Assembly: GCF_025446935.1 (NCBI RefSeq)
Contig: NZ_JAOEGN010000012.1
Coordinates: forward strand, 1 to 64,000
DNA from: Paracholeplasma vituli
GTDB taxonomy: Bacteria > Bacillota_I > Bacilli_A > Acholeplasmatales > UBA5453
Direction: 5' to 3'
Length of the DNA stretch: 64,000 nt
Both the position numbers and the translations under genes were made by a program. The notes beneath the pieces are model-generated. The model was not told the origin of the DNA and did not search any database. It worked only from the letters and a program-made list of their open reading frames with translations. This document shows, piece after piece, positions 33,677-48,322 of this stretch. Every line of letters starts with the position of its first letter. Within the stretch, counting starts at the first letter, position 1.

Positions 33677-35761
33677 ATGCAGTTAAAAGGATTAAACGAT
33701 CATCAAATCCAAGCTGTCAAAGCGCTTGAAGGGGCTGTAGCAGTCATCGCTGGGGCGGGGTCTGGGAAAACCAGAACCCTAACTTATCGAATCGCGAATA
33801 TGATTGACAATAACATATTCCCTTCAAGTATACTCGCTGTGACATTTACGAATAAAGCCGCACGTGAAATGAAAGAACGCGTCGTTGACCTAATCGGGCC
33901 TCAGGGTTTCGCACCGATGATATCTACATTCCACAGTTTTTGTGCGCGCTTTTTGAGAGATGAGATTGAACACTTAGGCGATACCTATACCAGACACTAC
34001 CTCATCTTAGATGAAGATGACGCGAAACAAGTGATTCGTGACACAGTTAAAGAGTTAAATCTAGATCCTAACCGATATAATTCAAATCGATTAAAGGATT
34101 ATTTCTCCAAAGTGAAAAATGGTCAATATGATTCATTAGAATACGAGGAAGAAAAAGTCTTCATCAAGTATAATGAGTATTTAAAAGTCAATAATTCGAT
34201 GGATTTTGACGATTTGTTGAATTACACACTTAAGATTCTAAAAGAGAATAAAGCGGTTTTAGATATGTTTCAAGAGCGTTACAAGTATATCCTCGTGGAT
34301 GAGTTCCAAGATACCAATATCATTCAATATGAATTGATTCTATTGCTTGGAAGTAAATATAAAAATGTCTTCATCGTTGGTGACCCAGATCAAAGTATTT
34401 ATGGTTTTAGAGGCGCGAATTATGAAAACTACACATTCTTTTTACGCGACTTCAAACCTCAAATTATTGTCTTAGATCAAAACTATCGTTCATCGATGCA
34501 CATTCTAACGGCAGCAAACAACTTAATTTCGAACAATCGAAATCGTAAAACCGATAAACTGTTGAAATCCGATTTGGGTGATGGACCACTTGTGATTAAA
34601 GAAGTGCGTGAATCCGATAAGGATGAAGCTTATTTTGTTGCGAGAGCTATAGAAATCTTAGTTCATGGTGGTTATCAGTTTAAAGATATTGCAGTATTAT
34701 ACCGCTCAAACGCAATCGGAAGAATCTTTGAAGAAGCATTCTTAAGATACAACATTCCGTATATCATTTACGGTGGGATTTCCTTCTTTTCAAGAAAAGA
34801 AATTAAAGATATGCTTTCCTATATTAGACTCGCTTTGTTTGAACATGATAACATTTCTTTAAAGCGTATCATCAATACACCAAGAAGAAAAATCGGTCAA
34901 ACCACGATTTCTAAATTAGAAGCCTACGCAGCCATTCACCACATTTCAATGTATGAAGCGATTGATCGTATCAACATTGGTGGACAAACAAGAGAAGCTC
35001 TACAATCTTTCAAAAAAATCATTCAAGTCTTAAGAGACGAAATCACACAAATATACGATTTAACTCAAGTAGTTGATCTTGCTTTACAACTCACAGGCTA
35101 TGAAGAAATGCTTAGACTAGAAGGTAATGAAGGTAAAGACCGTTACGATAATATTCAAGAATTGAAGTCCATTTTCTATAATGGAGCAGTCGATTATAAA
35201 GGTACAAACCTAGAAAAAATCGAACAGATTCTGGATGATATGGCCCTTAAAACAGACCTTGATTTAGAAGATGATAAGAATACTGTGAAGGTAGCGACTA
35301 TCCACCAAGTTAAAGGATTAGAGTTTAAGGCAGTATTTATGGTTGCAATGGAAGAAACTGTATTTCCAAGTGATATAAGTGGTTCATTTACAGAAATCGA
35401 GGAAGAGAGACGAGTTGCTTATGTCGGTGTCACTCGCGCAAAAGAAAGGCTAATTCTTTCTCATGCTAAACAAAGGTTCCGTTATGGGCAAACTCAATAC
35501 AACTCGCCATCCCGATTTATCGAGGATATGGACTTAGAGAAGAACAAAGAAAAACGTCTTGTTGTTGAACAAGAAGTTGCACCAGAAGTTGTCCAAGATG
35601 ATATCCATGTTGGCGACTCCGTTTTACATGAAAAATATGGTAAGGGTGTTGTCGTGATGAAAAACGATGAGATCACCCGTGTAGCATTTTCTATCGAATT
35701 TGGTATTAAATTATTCACAACAGGACATCAAGCGTTAAAGAAGATAAAATCTGAAAATTAG
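33677..35761 (+). CDS. pcrA: ATP-dependent DNA helicase PcrA/UvrD
   Basis: A 3'-5' superfamily 1 helicase for repair and plasmid or replication restart. The 694-residue protein has all motifs in order: Q motif LNDHQIQAV, motif I AGAGSGKT (about 25-32), Ia TFTNKAAREM, II DEFQDTN, III GDPDQSIYGFRGA, IV QNYRS, V TIHQVKGLEF and VI AYVGVTRAKERL. A C-terminal PcrA-type tail (VGDSVLHEKYGKGVV) that contacts RNA polymerase is present. AAGGAGTTAAAT precedes the ATG. In most Firmicutes ligA follows directly; here a terminator, a decayed tract and a second small helicase intervene. Confidence 0.96.
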   Translation: MQLKGLNDHQIQAVKALEGAVAVIAGAGSGKTRTLTYRIANMIDNNIFPSSILAVTFTNKAAREMKERVVDLIGPQGFAPMISTFHSFCARFLRDEIEHLGDTYTRHYLILDEDDAKQVIRDTVKELNLDPNRYNSNRLKDYFSKVKNGQYDSLEYEEEKVFIKYNEYLKVNNSMDFDDLLNYTLKILKENKAVLDMFQERYKYILVDEFQDTNIIQYELILLLGSKYKNVFIVGDPDQSIYGFRGANYENYTFFLRDFKPQIIVLDQNYRSSMHILTAANNLISNNRNRKTDKLLKSDLGDGPLVIKEVRESDKDEAYFVARAIEILVHGGYQFKDIAVLYRSNAIGRIFEEAFLRYNIPYIIYGGISFFSRKEIKDMLSYIRLALFEHDNISLKRIINTPRRKIGQTTISKLEAYAAIHHISMYEAIDRINIGGQTREALQSFKKIIQVLRDEITQIYDLTQVVDLALQLTGYEEMLRLEGNEGKDRYDNIQELKSIFYNGAVDYKGTNLEKIEQILDDMALKTDLDLEDDKNTVKVATIHQVKGLEFKAVFMVAMEETVFPSDISGSFTEIEEERRVAYVGVTRAKERLILSHAKQRFRYGQTQYNSPSRFIEDMDLEKNKEKRLVVEQEVAPEVVQDDIHVGDSVLHEKYGKGVVVMKNDEITRVAFSIEFGIKLFTTGHQALKKIKSEN

Positions 35762-35806
35762 AATAATTATTCATATTTAAAATAACACGTGATAAAATGA
35801 TCAAAC

Positions 35807-35835
35807 TAGAGACCTTGAGGGGTCTCTTTTTTTAC
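35807..35835 (+). terminator. terminator after pcrA
   Basis: Stem AGAGACC/GGTCTCT with a short loop, followed by seven T residues. Confidence 0.8.
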
Positions 35836-35839
35836 TCAA

Positions 35840-36399
35840 CTAAAGTGAACTATAGAACAAGGGTACGAAACCACCCTATTTCAGTCCGAAATAGTACAAA
35901 ACATCTAAATTTTAAAGGTCTTATAGAATTGGATGAAGAAAATTTCAAAAATATATTTATACGAGAACGCTGTTAAATCGCAACATAGAGCCATTAAAAA
36001 TTAGACTCTAGTTAAAATATTTACAACGTTTTTAGCAGAGTATTGAAGACGAGTATTGTGAACTACTAAGCGTTTAGGATGGTCTACCATACTGTTGAAA
36101 ACGCCCTAAAATAGACATTTGAAATTAATGAATGTGTCAACCAAGCCATTTACAGCCTATAACTTAGAATTGACCTTTAAGGGTCGATTGTTGTGTTCTG
36201 CAATACCTATTTTTTTAAGGTCTTTTTGAACCAAATAATCCTATTCAACTAACTATTAACCGAAGAAGAGATCACCTATTATCGATATGATAATCGATTT
36301 GCAATTAATGTAAGAAGTTTCATCGATCTAATAACATAAAAGTAAAATTAAAGTAATAAATATATAATAATTGTATACATTATTTAGGGTGATTTATTC
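35840..36399. other. decayed intergenic tract between pcrA and the mini-helicase, no gene seen
   Basis: About 560 bases with stops in all frames. A segment at 36124-36160 nearly duplicates part of the downstream helicase gene. A weak inverted repeat ATTATC/GATAAT lies at about 36278-36294, and a -10-like TATAAT at 36363-36368 is suitably placed for the next gene. The rest resembles eroded coding DNA, but I could not identify its source. Confidence 0.5.
36128..36148 (+). repeat. 21-base direct repeat, copy 1 (in the decayed tract)
   Basis: The 21 bases starting ATGAATGTGTC and ending ACCAAGCCA recur identically at 36763-36783. Flanking bases (AAAT before, ACAG and TAT after) also match, so the homologous stretch is about 38 bases. 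Confidence 0.85.
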
Positions 36400-42476
<6,077 letters not shown>

Positions 42477-42477
<1 letters not shown>

Positions 42478-42893
42478 TGATGGCTAAGAAAGGGTTTAAA
42501 TCGTTTTTAAAGGGCGATTCCTACTCGATGAGTTATTTGACTGCAGTTATCATCAATGCGTTAGCCATGTCAACGACTATTGGTCTCACAGGACAACTCG
42601 AAGTGAGTTCAATCGAAGGCTTTATCGTCTTCGTTATTTTCTTTACACTTTTAGATACCATGATTAACCTCATGATTAGACGTTACTTTTTCAAGTGGGT
42701 TGTCCAATCCTTAGGTCTGATTTACGCACTGTTTGGTTTCTTGGTGATATTCCTTACAGAACAAGTAGTGCCAGATATTCATTTTAAAACCATATTTGGA
42801 CTCATCGGGTTCAGTGTGTTTTTCTTAGTACTACGATTATTGATGAACTATACCTATGAACGCACTAAAGGGCGAAAGAATGAGAGGGCATGA
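42477..42893 (+). CDS. conserved four-helix membrane protein, function unknown
   Basis: A 138-residue protein with four predicted membrane helices (about 18-38, 48-65, 75-95, 103-122) and a basic C-terminus. I recognise no family. Its start overlaps the uvrA stop by one base, and its end is 1 base before the hprK start, so it links the repair genes to the hprK cluster in one transcript. Confidence 0.65.
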
Positions 42894-42894
42894 T

Positions 42895-43833
42895 ATGAAC
42901 GGCATTAAAGTAATACATTTAGTCAAAGACAATCAGTTATCCATCCTAGCAGGAAATCAAGGACTTGAGAATTATATTTACGAAGATATGATTTCAAGAC
43001 CAGGGATTGAACTCGCTGGGTTTATGGATTTCTTTGATGCGAAACGTGTCATTTTGATTGGGTCTAAAGAAAATTCGTTCTCGAATTTATTCTCATTAAC
43101 CCTACAAGAAGAACGTATTCGTGATATTTTCAGCCATCGACCACCCGCAGTTATCTTTTCTGTGAATGTCGATGTGTCACCACTATATATCCGCTTAGGC
43201 GATGAATATGGCATTCCGATTCTCAAATCCAATTTGAGAACCACCGCGCTCAACTCAAAACTCTATTCCTATCTTCAAGAAAAACTCACTGAACGTAAAA
43301 CAGTTCACGGGGTGTTAATGGATATTGGGGGATTGGGTACACTGATTATTGGTAAGAGCGGAATTGGTAAGAGTGAAACCGCACTTGAACTGATTAAGCG
43401 TGGGCATATCTTGATCTCCGATGACCGAGTCGATGTATATCAAAAAGATGTCGGTATCCTAATTGGTCAAGCGCCAAAGATTCTCGAACGCTATCTTGAA
43501 ATTAGAGGCATTGGTATTGTCGATGTCGTCTCGATGTTTGGGGTAGGTGCTTACCGCGAAACGAAGAAAATTCGCTTGGTGGTTGAATTAGAAAAATGGG
43601 AAGAAAATAAATACTATGACCGTTTAGGCTTAGATTTAGAAACGACCAAGTATTTTGACACCGAAATTCCAAAAGTAACGATTCCTGTCTTACCCGGTAG
43701 AAACGTCGCGACGCTTGTCGAAAGTGCTGCGATGAATGAAAAATTGAAATATATGGGGTATCACGCGGCGTTTAACTTAACACGCGAAATCACCCGACAT
43801 ATGAAAAAACAGGAGGAGAATCACAATGAATAA
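42895..43833 (+). CDS. hprK: HPr kinase/phosphorylase
   Basis: A sensor enzyme that phosphorylates HPr on Ser46 in response to glycolytic intermediates and reverses this at high phosphate. HPr-Ser-P is the CcpA co-repressor in Firmicutes. The 312-residue protein has the Walker A loop GKSGIGKSE (153-161), the catalytic-region histidine in VHGVLMD (His138), and the family signature LEIRGIGIVDV (201-211). The ATG at 42895 has GAGAGGG upstream; an earlier in-frame ATG at 42856 lies in the previous gene. It starts the hprK-lgt-ppaX-trxB-whiA gene order seen in Firmicutes. Confidence 0.96.
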   Translation: MNGIKVIHLVKDNQLSILAGNQGLENYIYEDMISRPGIELAGFMDFFDAKRVILIGSKENSFSNLFSLTLQEERIRDIFSHRPPAVIFSVNVDVSPLYIRLGDEYGIPILKSNLRTTALNSKLYSYLQEKLTERKTVHGVLMDIGGLGTLIIGKSGIGKSETALELIKRGHILISDDRVDVYQKDVGILIGQAPKILERYLEIRGIGIVDVVSMFGVGAYRETKKIRLVVELEKWEENKYYDRLGLDLETTKYFDTEIPKVTIPVLPGRNVATLVESAAMNEKLKYMGYHAAFNLTREITRHMKKQEENHNE

Positions 43834-44788
43834 AGTACTCGAACATATTAAGAAACACAAACGTAACTATAGTATTGTTTCAGCAATGGTCGCTTGGTTT
43901 GTATTACTATTATTAATCGCTACACGCGGTAGTGCACCTTACGATTCCGCTGCGATTTCTTTTAGAGGTACCGATTATGTACAATGGTACGCAGTTTTTA
44001 TCCTAACAGGGATTGTATTCGCAGCCATTTTAGCTATGGAAGAAGCTGATTTAATTGGTGTTAAACGTGACGATATTTACGATGGTTTACTCTTCGCTGT
44101 ACCTTTAGCGATTGTCGGAGCACGCTTATACTATGTGATTTTTGACCCGAACGGATCTTATGATAGCATTTGGGATGTTTTAGCCATCCGAAATGGTGGT
44201 TTAGCGATTCATGGAGCAGTCATTGTAACACTCGTATTCATCATCGTATTCACTAGAATTAAGAAGTTATCCATATGGAAGCTACTTGATTTACTCGCAC
44301 CTGGTTTCTTAGTTGGCCAAATCTTAGGTCGCTGGGGAAACTTTATGAATCAAGAAGCGAATGGAATCGCAACCACACGTGATTTCTTAAGAAACACCTT
44401 AAAATTACCAAAGTTTATTGTTGATAACATGTACTTCTTTGATTCAAACGTTGGTGAAACCAATTACTACCATCCAACCTTCTTATATGAAGGCGTATGG
44501 AACTTCTTTGGTTTAATCCTCATGCTGGTCCTTAGAAGAAGAAAAGGTTTAAAATCAGGTGATTTGATTGGTGTTTATTTAATTTGGTACGGAATTGGTA
44601 GAGCGGTCATCGAACAGTTCTTAAGAACAGACCCACTCATGTTAGGTAATACCGATATCCGAATCAACGTGTTGAATTCAATATTATTGTTCGTTGGCGG
44701 CGGAATCGCGTTATTGGTATCTAAACGCATTTTCTTAAAAGACCTTCCAGATTATGTCGATACCATTACACCGAGGATTTTCAAATGA
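43826..44788 (+). CDS. lgt: prolipoprotein diacylglyceryl transferase
   Basis: An integral membrane enzyme that attaches diacylglycerol to the lipobox cysteine of lipoproteins. Several such substrates are encoded in this window. The 320-residue protein has about seven membrane helices, with the signature LGRWGNFMNQEANG and NGGLAIHGAVIV carrying the essential residues. AGGAGGAGAATCACA precedes the ATG. It overlaps hprK by 8 bases and ppaX by 4. Confidence 0.95.
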   Translation: MNKVLEHIKKHKRNYSIVSAMVAWFVLLLLIATRGSAPYDSAAISFRGTDYVQWYAVFILTGIVFAAILAMEEADLIGVKRDDIYDGLLFAVPLAIVGARLYYVIFDPNGSYDSIWDVLAIRNGGLAIHGAVIVTLVFIIVFTRIKKLSIWKLLDLLAPGFLVGQILGRWGNFMNQEANGIATTRDFLRNTLKLPKFIVDNMYFFDSNVGETNYYHPTFLYEGVWNFFGLILMLVLRRRKGLKSGDLIGVYLIWYGIGRAVIEQFLRTDPLMLGNTDIRINVLNSILLFVGGGIALLVSKRIFLKDLPDYVDTITPRIFK

Positions 44789-45417
44789 TTGATACCGTTT
44801 TGTTTGACTTAGACGGTACTCTCATTGATTCAAACCGCTTAATCATTACCGTATTTAAATACGTATTTGAAACTGAACTCCCACAATTCAAATTAACACA
44901 TTCAGATTATGTCCGTTTTATTGGACCTACCCTCAGTCAGAGTTTGGTGAATTACGTTTCAGACGAACAAGAAATTCAAAGGTTAATCCAAGTATATCGT
45001 AAGAAAAATATAGAACTACACGATACCTTTGTGAAGCCTTTTGATGGGGCGTTACAACTCTTGATTGAACTCAAAAAAAGAGGTATTCAAACCGGTGTGG
45101 TTTCTTCAAAAATGCACTTTCTCGTTGAACGTGGATTAAAGGTTACAGGATTACTACCGTATATTGATATCATCATTGGTATGGATGACGTGGTCAATCA
45201 TAAACCACACCCAGAGCCCATTCATAAAGCTTTAAGTCTATTCGATGATTTTGAGGATGCTATATATGTAGGTGACCATCCGAATGACATCCTTGCAGGA
45301 AAAGCGGCTGGGATAAAAACGATTGGGATGAACTACAGCTGGAATTTAGAAGATTTAAAAGCAACACAAGCAGATTATTATTTAGATTCACTCATACAAA
45401 TTTTAGAGGTGATATAA
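44785..45417 (+). CDS. ppaX: HAD-family phosphatase, PpaX type
   Basis: A 210-residue HAD hydrolase with LFDLDGTLIDSN (catalytic Asp nucleophile near 8), the TGVVSSK loop and VGDHPNDILAGKAAGI. The position after hprK and lgt matches the Firmicute pyrophosphatase PpaX, which hydrolyses the pyrophosphate made by HprK. A phosphoglycolate phosphatase role cannot be excluded from sequence. It overlaps lgt by 4 bases and abuts trxB. Confidence 0.8.
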   Translation: MIDTVLFDLDGTLIDSNRLIITVFKYVFETELPQFKLTHSDYVRFIGPTLSQSLVNYVSDEQEIQRLIQVYRKKNIELHDTFVKPFDGALQLLIELKKRGIQTGVVSSKMHFLVERGLKVTGLLPYIDIIIGMDDVVNHKPHPEPIHKALSLFDDFEDAIYVGDHPNDILAGKAAGIKTIGMNYSWNLEDLKATQADYYLDSLIQILEVI

Positions 45418-46332
45418 ATGGTTGATTTAGTGATTATCGGTGCTGGTCCTGCAGGTTTAACCGCAGCCATCTACGCGATGCGTGCGAATTTGAAAACTGT
45501 TATAATTGAAAAAAGCGCTCCAGGGGGACAAATTGTTAACACTGGAGAAATCGAGAACTATACGGGATTTACGAAACTCTCTGGTGGAGACCTGGCTTTG
45601 AACATGTTTAATCACGCGATGTCTTTAGGTGTGGATTATGCTTATGGCGATGTCGAATCTGTAATAAAGAAAGACAACATATTCCATGTGAAAACTGAAA
45701 GTGAAACCTATATTTCTAAAGCCGTTATTGTCGCGTCCGGTATGATTCAAAGAAAACTTGGATTAGAACACGAAGAGATGTTATCCTCAAACGGGATTAG
45801 CTGGTGTGCCATCTGTGACGGACCTATTTATAAAGGTGAAAATGTTGTTGTGGTTGGTGGTGGGAATAGCGCTGTCGAAGAAGCTTCATACCTCTCAACC
45901 TTGGTGAATCATTTAACGATTATACAAAATCTACCGCATTTTACAGCGGATAAAAAAGCGATTGATCACCTCATGAAACAACCCAATGTAACAGTGATTT
46001 TTAATACTTTAGTGACCCGTTTTGTCGTTGAAGCAGATAAGATTACAGGGGTTGAAGTCACCGATAACGATACTAAAGAAACCCAAATTATCCCATGTAA
46101 AGGAGTCTTCGAATACATCGGATGGCTACCTAATACGTATATGTTAAAAGGCTTAAATATCACCAATCCTTGGGGATACATTGAAGCCAATGAAAAGATG
46201 GAAACCGCGATACCAGGGCTTTTCGCAGCCGGTGATGTTCGCGTTAAACAAATCAGACAAGTCGTCACCGCTACCGCGGATGGTGCGATCGCAGTACAAA
46301 ATGTTTTAAAATATTTAGAAGCTAGGGATTAA
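45418..46332 (+). CDS. trxB: thioredoxin reductase
   Basis: An FAD/NADPH disulfide reductase of 304 residues. The FAD motif is VIIGAGPAGLTAA (5-17), the redox-active CAIC is at 130-133 and the NADPH loop is VVGGGNSAVEEA. The C-terminal LFAAGDVRVKQIRQV contacts FAD. It starts directly after the ppaX stop with AGAGGTGAT upstream and is followed 2 bases later by whiA. Confidence 0.95.
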   Translation: MVDLVIIGAGPAGLTAAIYAMRANLKTVIIEKSAPGGQIVNTGEIENYTGFTKLSGGDLALNMFNHAMSLGVDYAYGDVESVIKKDNIFHVKTESETYISKAVIVASGMIQRKLGLEHEEMLSSNGISWCAICDGPIYKGENVVVVGGGNSAVEEASYLSTLVNHLTIIQNLPHFTADKKAIDHLMKQPNVTVIFNTLVTRFVVEADKITGVEVTDNDTKETQIIPCKGVFEYIGWLPNTYMLKGLNITNPWGYIEANEKMETAIPGLFAAGDVRVKQIRQVVTATADGAIAVQNVLKYLEARD

Positions 46333-46334
46333 TT

Positions 46335-47270
46335 ATGTCATTTGCTAGAACGGTTAAAGATGAGATTGTTAAAATCCGAACGGATGCGAAAGCACAACTC
46401 GCTGAGTTATCTGCACTACTTCACTTAAATACAGATATCCATCTGACGAGTGAAGGTGTCCACTTAGAATTTCACACAAACAACCCATCCATTGCGAGAA
46501 GGTTTTTCGTTTTAATTAAAAATATGTATGAAGCAAAAACGGAAATCATCTCTAAGAAAACCATGAAGCTAAACAAGAAAAGTGGTTACTTAGTATTGGT
46601 TAAAAGTCATGTGAATAAGATCATGGATGAACATTCAATGGTGGACCAAAACGTTATGGAATATGAATTTTTAACCGAAACAGACGAAGAGAAAAAAGCG
46701 TATTTAAGAGGGGCATTTCTCGCCACGGGGTCAGTCAATGATCCAATTAAACCTACATACCATCTAGAGTTATTTGTCATGAATAAAACAGACGCTATAT
46801 TTATTCAAAGGTTAATGAATCACTTTGATTTGAATGCAAAAATAACAAAGCGCAGACAAGGATTGATTGTCTATCTAAAGGAATCAGAAGCCATCAGTGC
46901 CTTCTTAAGTGCAATCGGTGCGTTTGAAGCGGTCTTCAAGTTCGAAGATGAACGCATTAAACGCGACTTCAATAACTCCATTAATCGTTTAATCAATATT
47001 GAGATTGCTAACGAGAAAAAAACCATTGAGGCTGCGAACGATCAACTCGAAGATATTGAATTGATCAAAGCGAATAAAGCCTTAGGGACTATTGATTCAA
47101 AGCTTAAGGATACCATTCGATTAAGAGAAGCTTATCCAGAAGCTTCATTATCTGAGTTAATCGAAAAGTATGAGGAAGAAACCGGTCAGAAGATATCAAA
47201 ATCAGGAATGAATCATAGACTCATGAAAATAAAAGCCTTAGCAGAATTTATTCGGGAGGGCAAAAAATGA
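46335..47270 (+). CDS. whiA: DNA-binding protein WhiA
   Basis: A 311-residue protein with an N-terminal LAGLIDADG-like domain that has lost nuclease activity (SFARTVKDEIVKI at the start, YLRGAFLATGSVNDP) and a C-terminal helix-turn-helix (ASLSELIEKYEEETGQKISKSGMNHR split by its loop). In Gram-positive bacteria WhiA affects cell division and chromosome segregation. Its TGA stop overlaps the acpS start (ATGA). Confidence 0.93.
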   Translation: MSFARTVKDEIVKIRTDAKAQLAELSALLHLNTDIHLTSEGVHLEFHTNNPSIARRFFVLIKNMYEAKTEIISKKTMKLNKKSGYLVLVKSHVNKIMDEHSMVDQNVMEYEFLTETDEEKKAYLRGAFLATGSVNDPIKPTYHLELFVMNKTDAIFIQRLMNHFDLNAKITKRRQGLIVYLKESEAISAFLSAIGAFEAVFKFEDERIKRDFNNSINRLINIEIANEKKTIEAANDQLEDIELIKANKALGTIDSKLKDTIRLREAYPEASLSELIEKYEEETGQKISKSGMNHRLMKIKALAEFIREGKK

Positions 47271-47623
47271 TGAAAACCGGCATCGACTTAGTCGAAATCG
47301 AACGTATTGAAAAAGCCTTCAGTGAGGCATTTGTTCAACGCATACTTGCACATAAGGAACTAGAATATTTTCATTCAATCCATAATGAACATAGAAAAAT
47401 GACTTTCTTAGCGGGGCGATTTGCAGCTAAGGAAGCTCTGTTCAAAGCATTAAAACAAGGCGATTTAACTTTGAACTTTAAAGATATTTGCATCTTAAAT
47501 GATGCACATGGTGCACCTTACTTTGAAGCATTTCCTAATCGAGAAAGGTATCATTTAGAGTTAAGTATTTCACATACAGACCACTACGCCGTGGCAATCG
47601 TCTTACTTGAAATAAAGGAATAA
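47267..47623 (+). CDS. acpS: holo-[acyl-carrier-protein] synthase
   Basis: Transfers phosphopantetheine from CoA to apo-ACP, activating fatty acid synthesis. The 118-residue protein has GIDLVEIERIEKAF (magnesium-binding Asp) and FAAKEALFKAL, the two family motifs, plus LSISHTDHYAVAIVLL at the end. GGGAGGG precedes two adjacent ATG codons (47267, 47270). It is the last gene of the hprK cluster. Confidence 0.94.
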   Translation: MMKTGIDLVEIERIEKAFSEAFVQRILAHKELEYFHSIHNEHRKMTFLAGRFAAKEALFKALKQGDLTLNFKDICILNDAHGAPYFEAFPNRERYHLELSISHTDHYAVAIVLLEIKE

Positions 47624-47644
47624 TTACCATATTCTATAATCAAC

Positions 47645-47673
47645 TTGTAAGAACTCTGTATTTTTTGTATAAT
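47645..47673 (+). promoter_or_regulatory. promoter of the thioredoxin-like gene
   Basis: TTGTAA, 17 bases, then consensus TATAAT (47668-47673), 25 bases before the start codon. Confidence 0.8.
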
Positions 47674-47698
47674 ATCATAGGAATGAGGAGAGATTAAC

Positions 47699-48277
47699 AT
47701 GCCGCGCGTTACAAATACAAAGAAACCAATTGAAAAGAAATCAGCTAAATCAGCAGTTAAAAAAAGCAATAAAACCAACAAAATCATTCTTTTTTCAGTA
47801 TTAGGTGTTTTATTAGTCGGATTAGGTGCACTCACTTATTGGATTATTGATACTTATATATTAAAAGAATCTGAACCAAACTATGAACGATTCGTTGATG
47901 TCGAATCCATTAAACCAATCACTTTAGACAATTATAAGTGGTTACTTGGAGACAATGAAGAAGATGCTTTAACCGGTGTAAATCATAATGTTTATGTTTA
48001 CATTTATAATGGGAATTTCAAGGAATGCACCGTGTGTGAATCCTTAGAAAGTGCTGTTATCGAAGCCGCAAACGCTGCAGCTGAAAAAGGCTATTCCTTC
48101 TATGTTATTGACTACAATGACAAAGATAATAAAGGATTAGTTGAATACATTCAAGGTCTATTCTTACCAAACAGACCTGCGCTTATTCATATCGAAGGCG
48201 AAGCTTTAGCATCCGAAAATGCAATTTCTACTAGCCCAACAGCCATTTTATCAGTACTAAACCAAATCAAAAATTAA
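47699..48277 (+). CDS. membrane-anchored thioredoxin-like protein
   Basis: A 192-residue protein with a lysine-rich cytoplasmic N-terminus (1-27), one membrane helix (about 28-50) and an extracytoplasmic domain with a thioredoxin-like layout. YVYIYNGNFKECTVCESLE carries a CTVC pair (about 110-113), followed by FYVIDYND and a cis-Pro-like region LPNRPALIHIE. It may handle disulfides at the cell surface. The CxxC context is not the canonical WCGPC, so an oxidoreductase role is inference. GAGGAGAGATTAAC precedes the ATG; it has its own promoter and terminator. Confidence 0.75.
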   Translation: MPRVTNTKKPIEKKSAKSAVKKSNKTNKIILFSVLGVLLVGLGALTYWIIDTYILKESEPNYERFVDVESIKPITLDNYKWLLGDNEEDALTGVNHNVYVYIYNGNFKECTVCESLESAVIEAANAAAEKGYSFYVIDYNDKDNKGLVEYIQGLFLPNRPALIHIEGEALASENAISTSPTAILSVLNQIKN

Positions 48278-48300
48278 AAAGGGCGAATAAGCCCTTTTTG
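48276..48300 (+). terminator. terminator after the thioredoxin-like gene
   Basis: Stem AAAAAGGGC/GCCCTTTTT with a 6-base loop. Confidence 0.85.
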
Positions 48301-48322
48301 TCCGAAAAAGGTGGAATAAACT

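Noticed and set aside
35840-36399. Remnant of an insertion sequence transposase
   Set aside because: Some stretches look coding-like but no transposase motif (DDE or HUH) or terminal inverted repeats could be identified.
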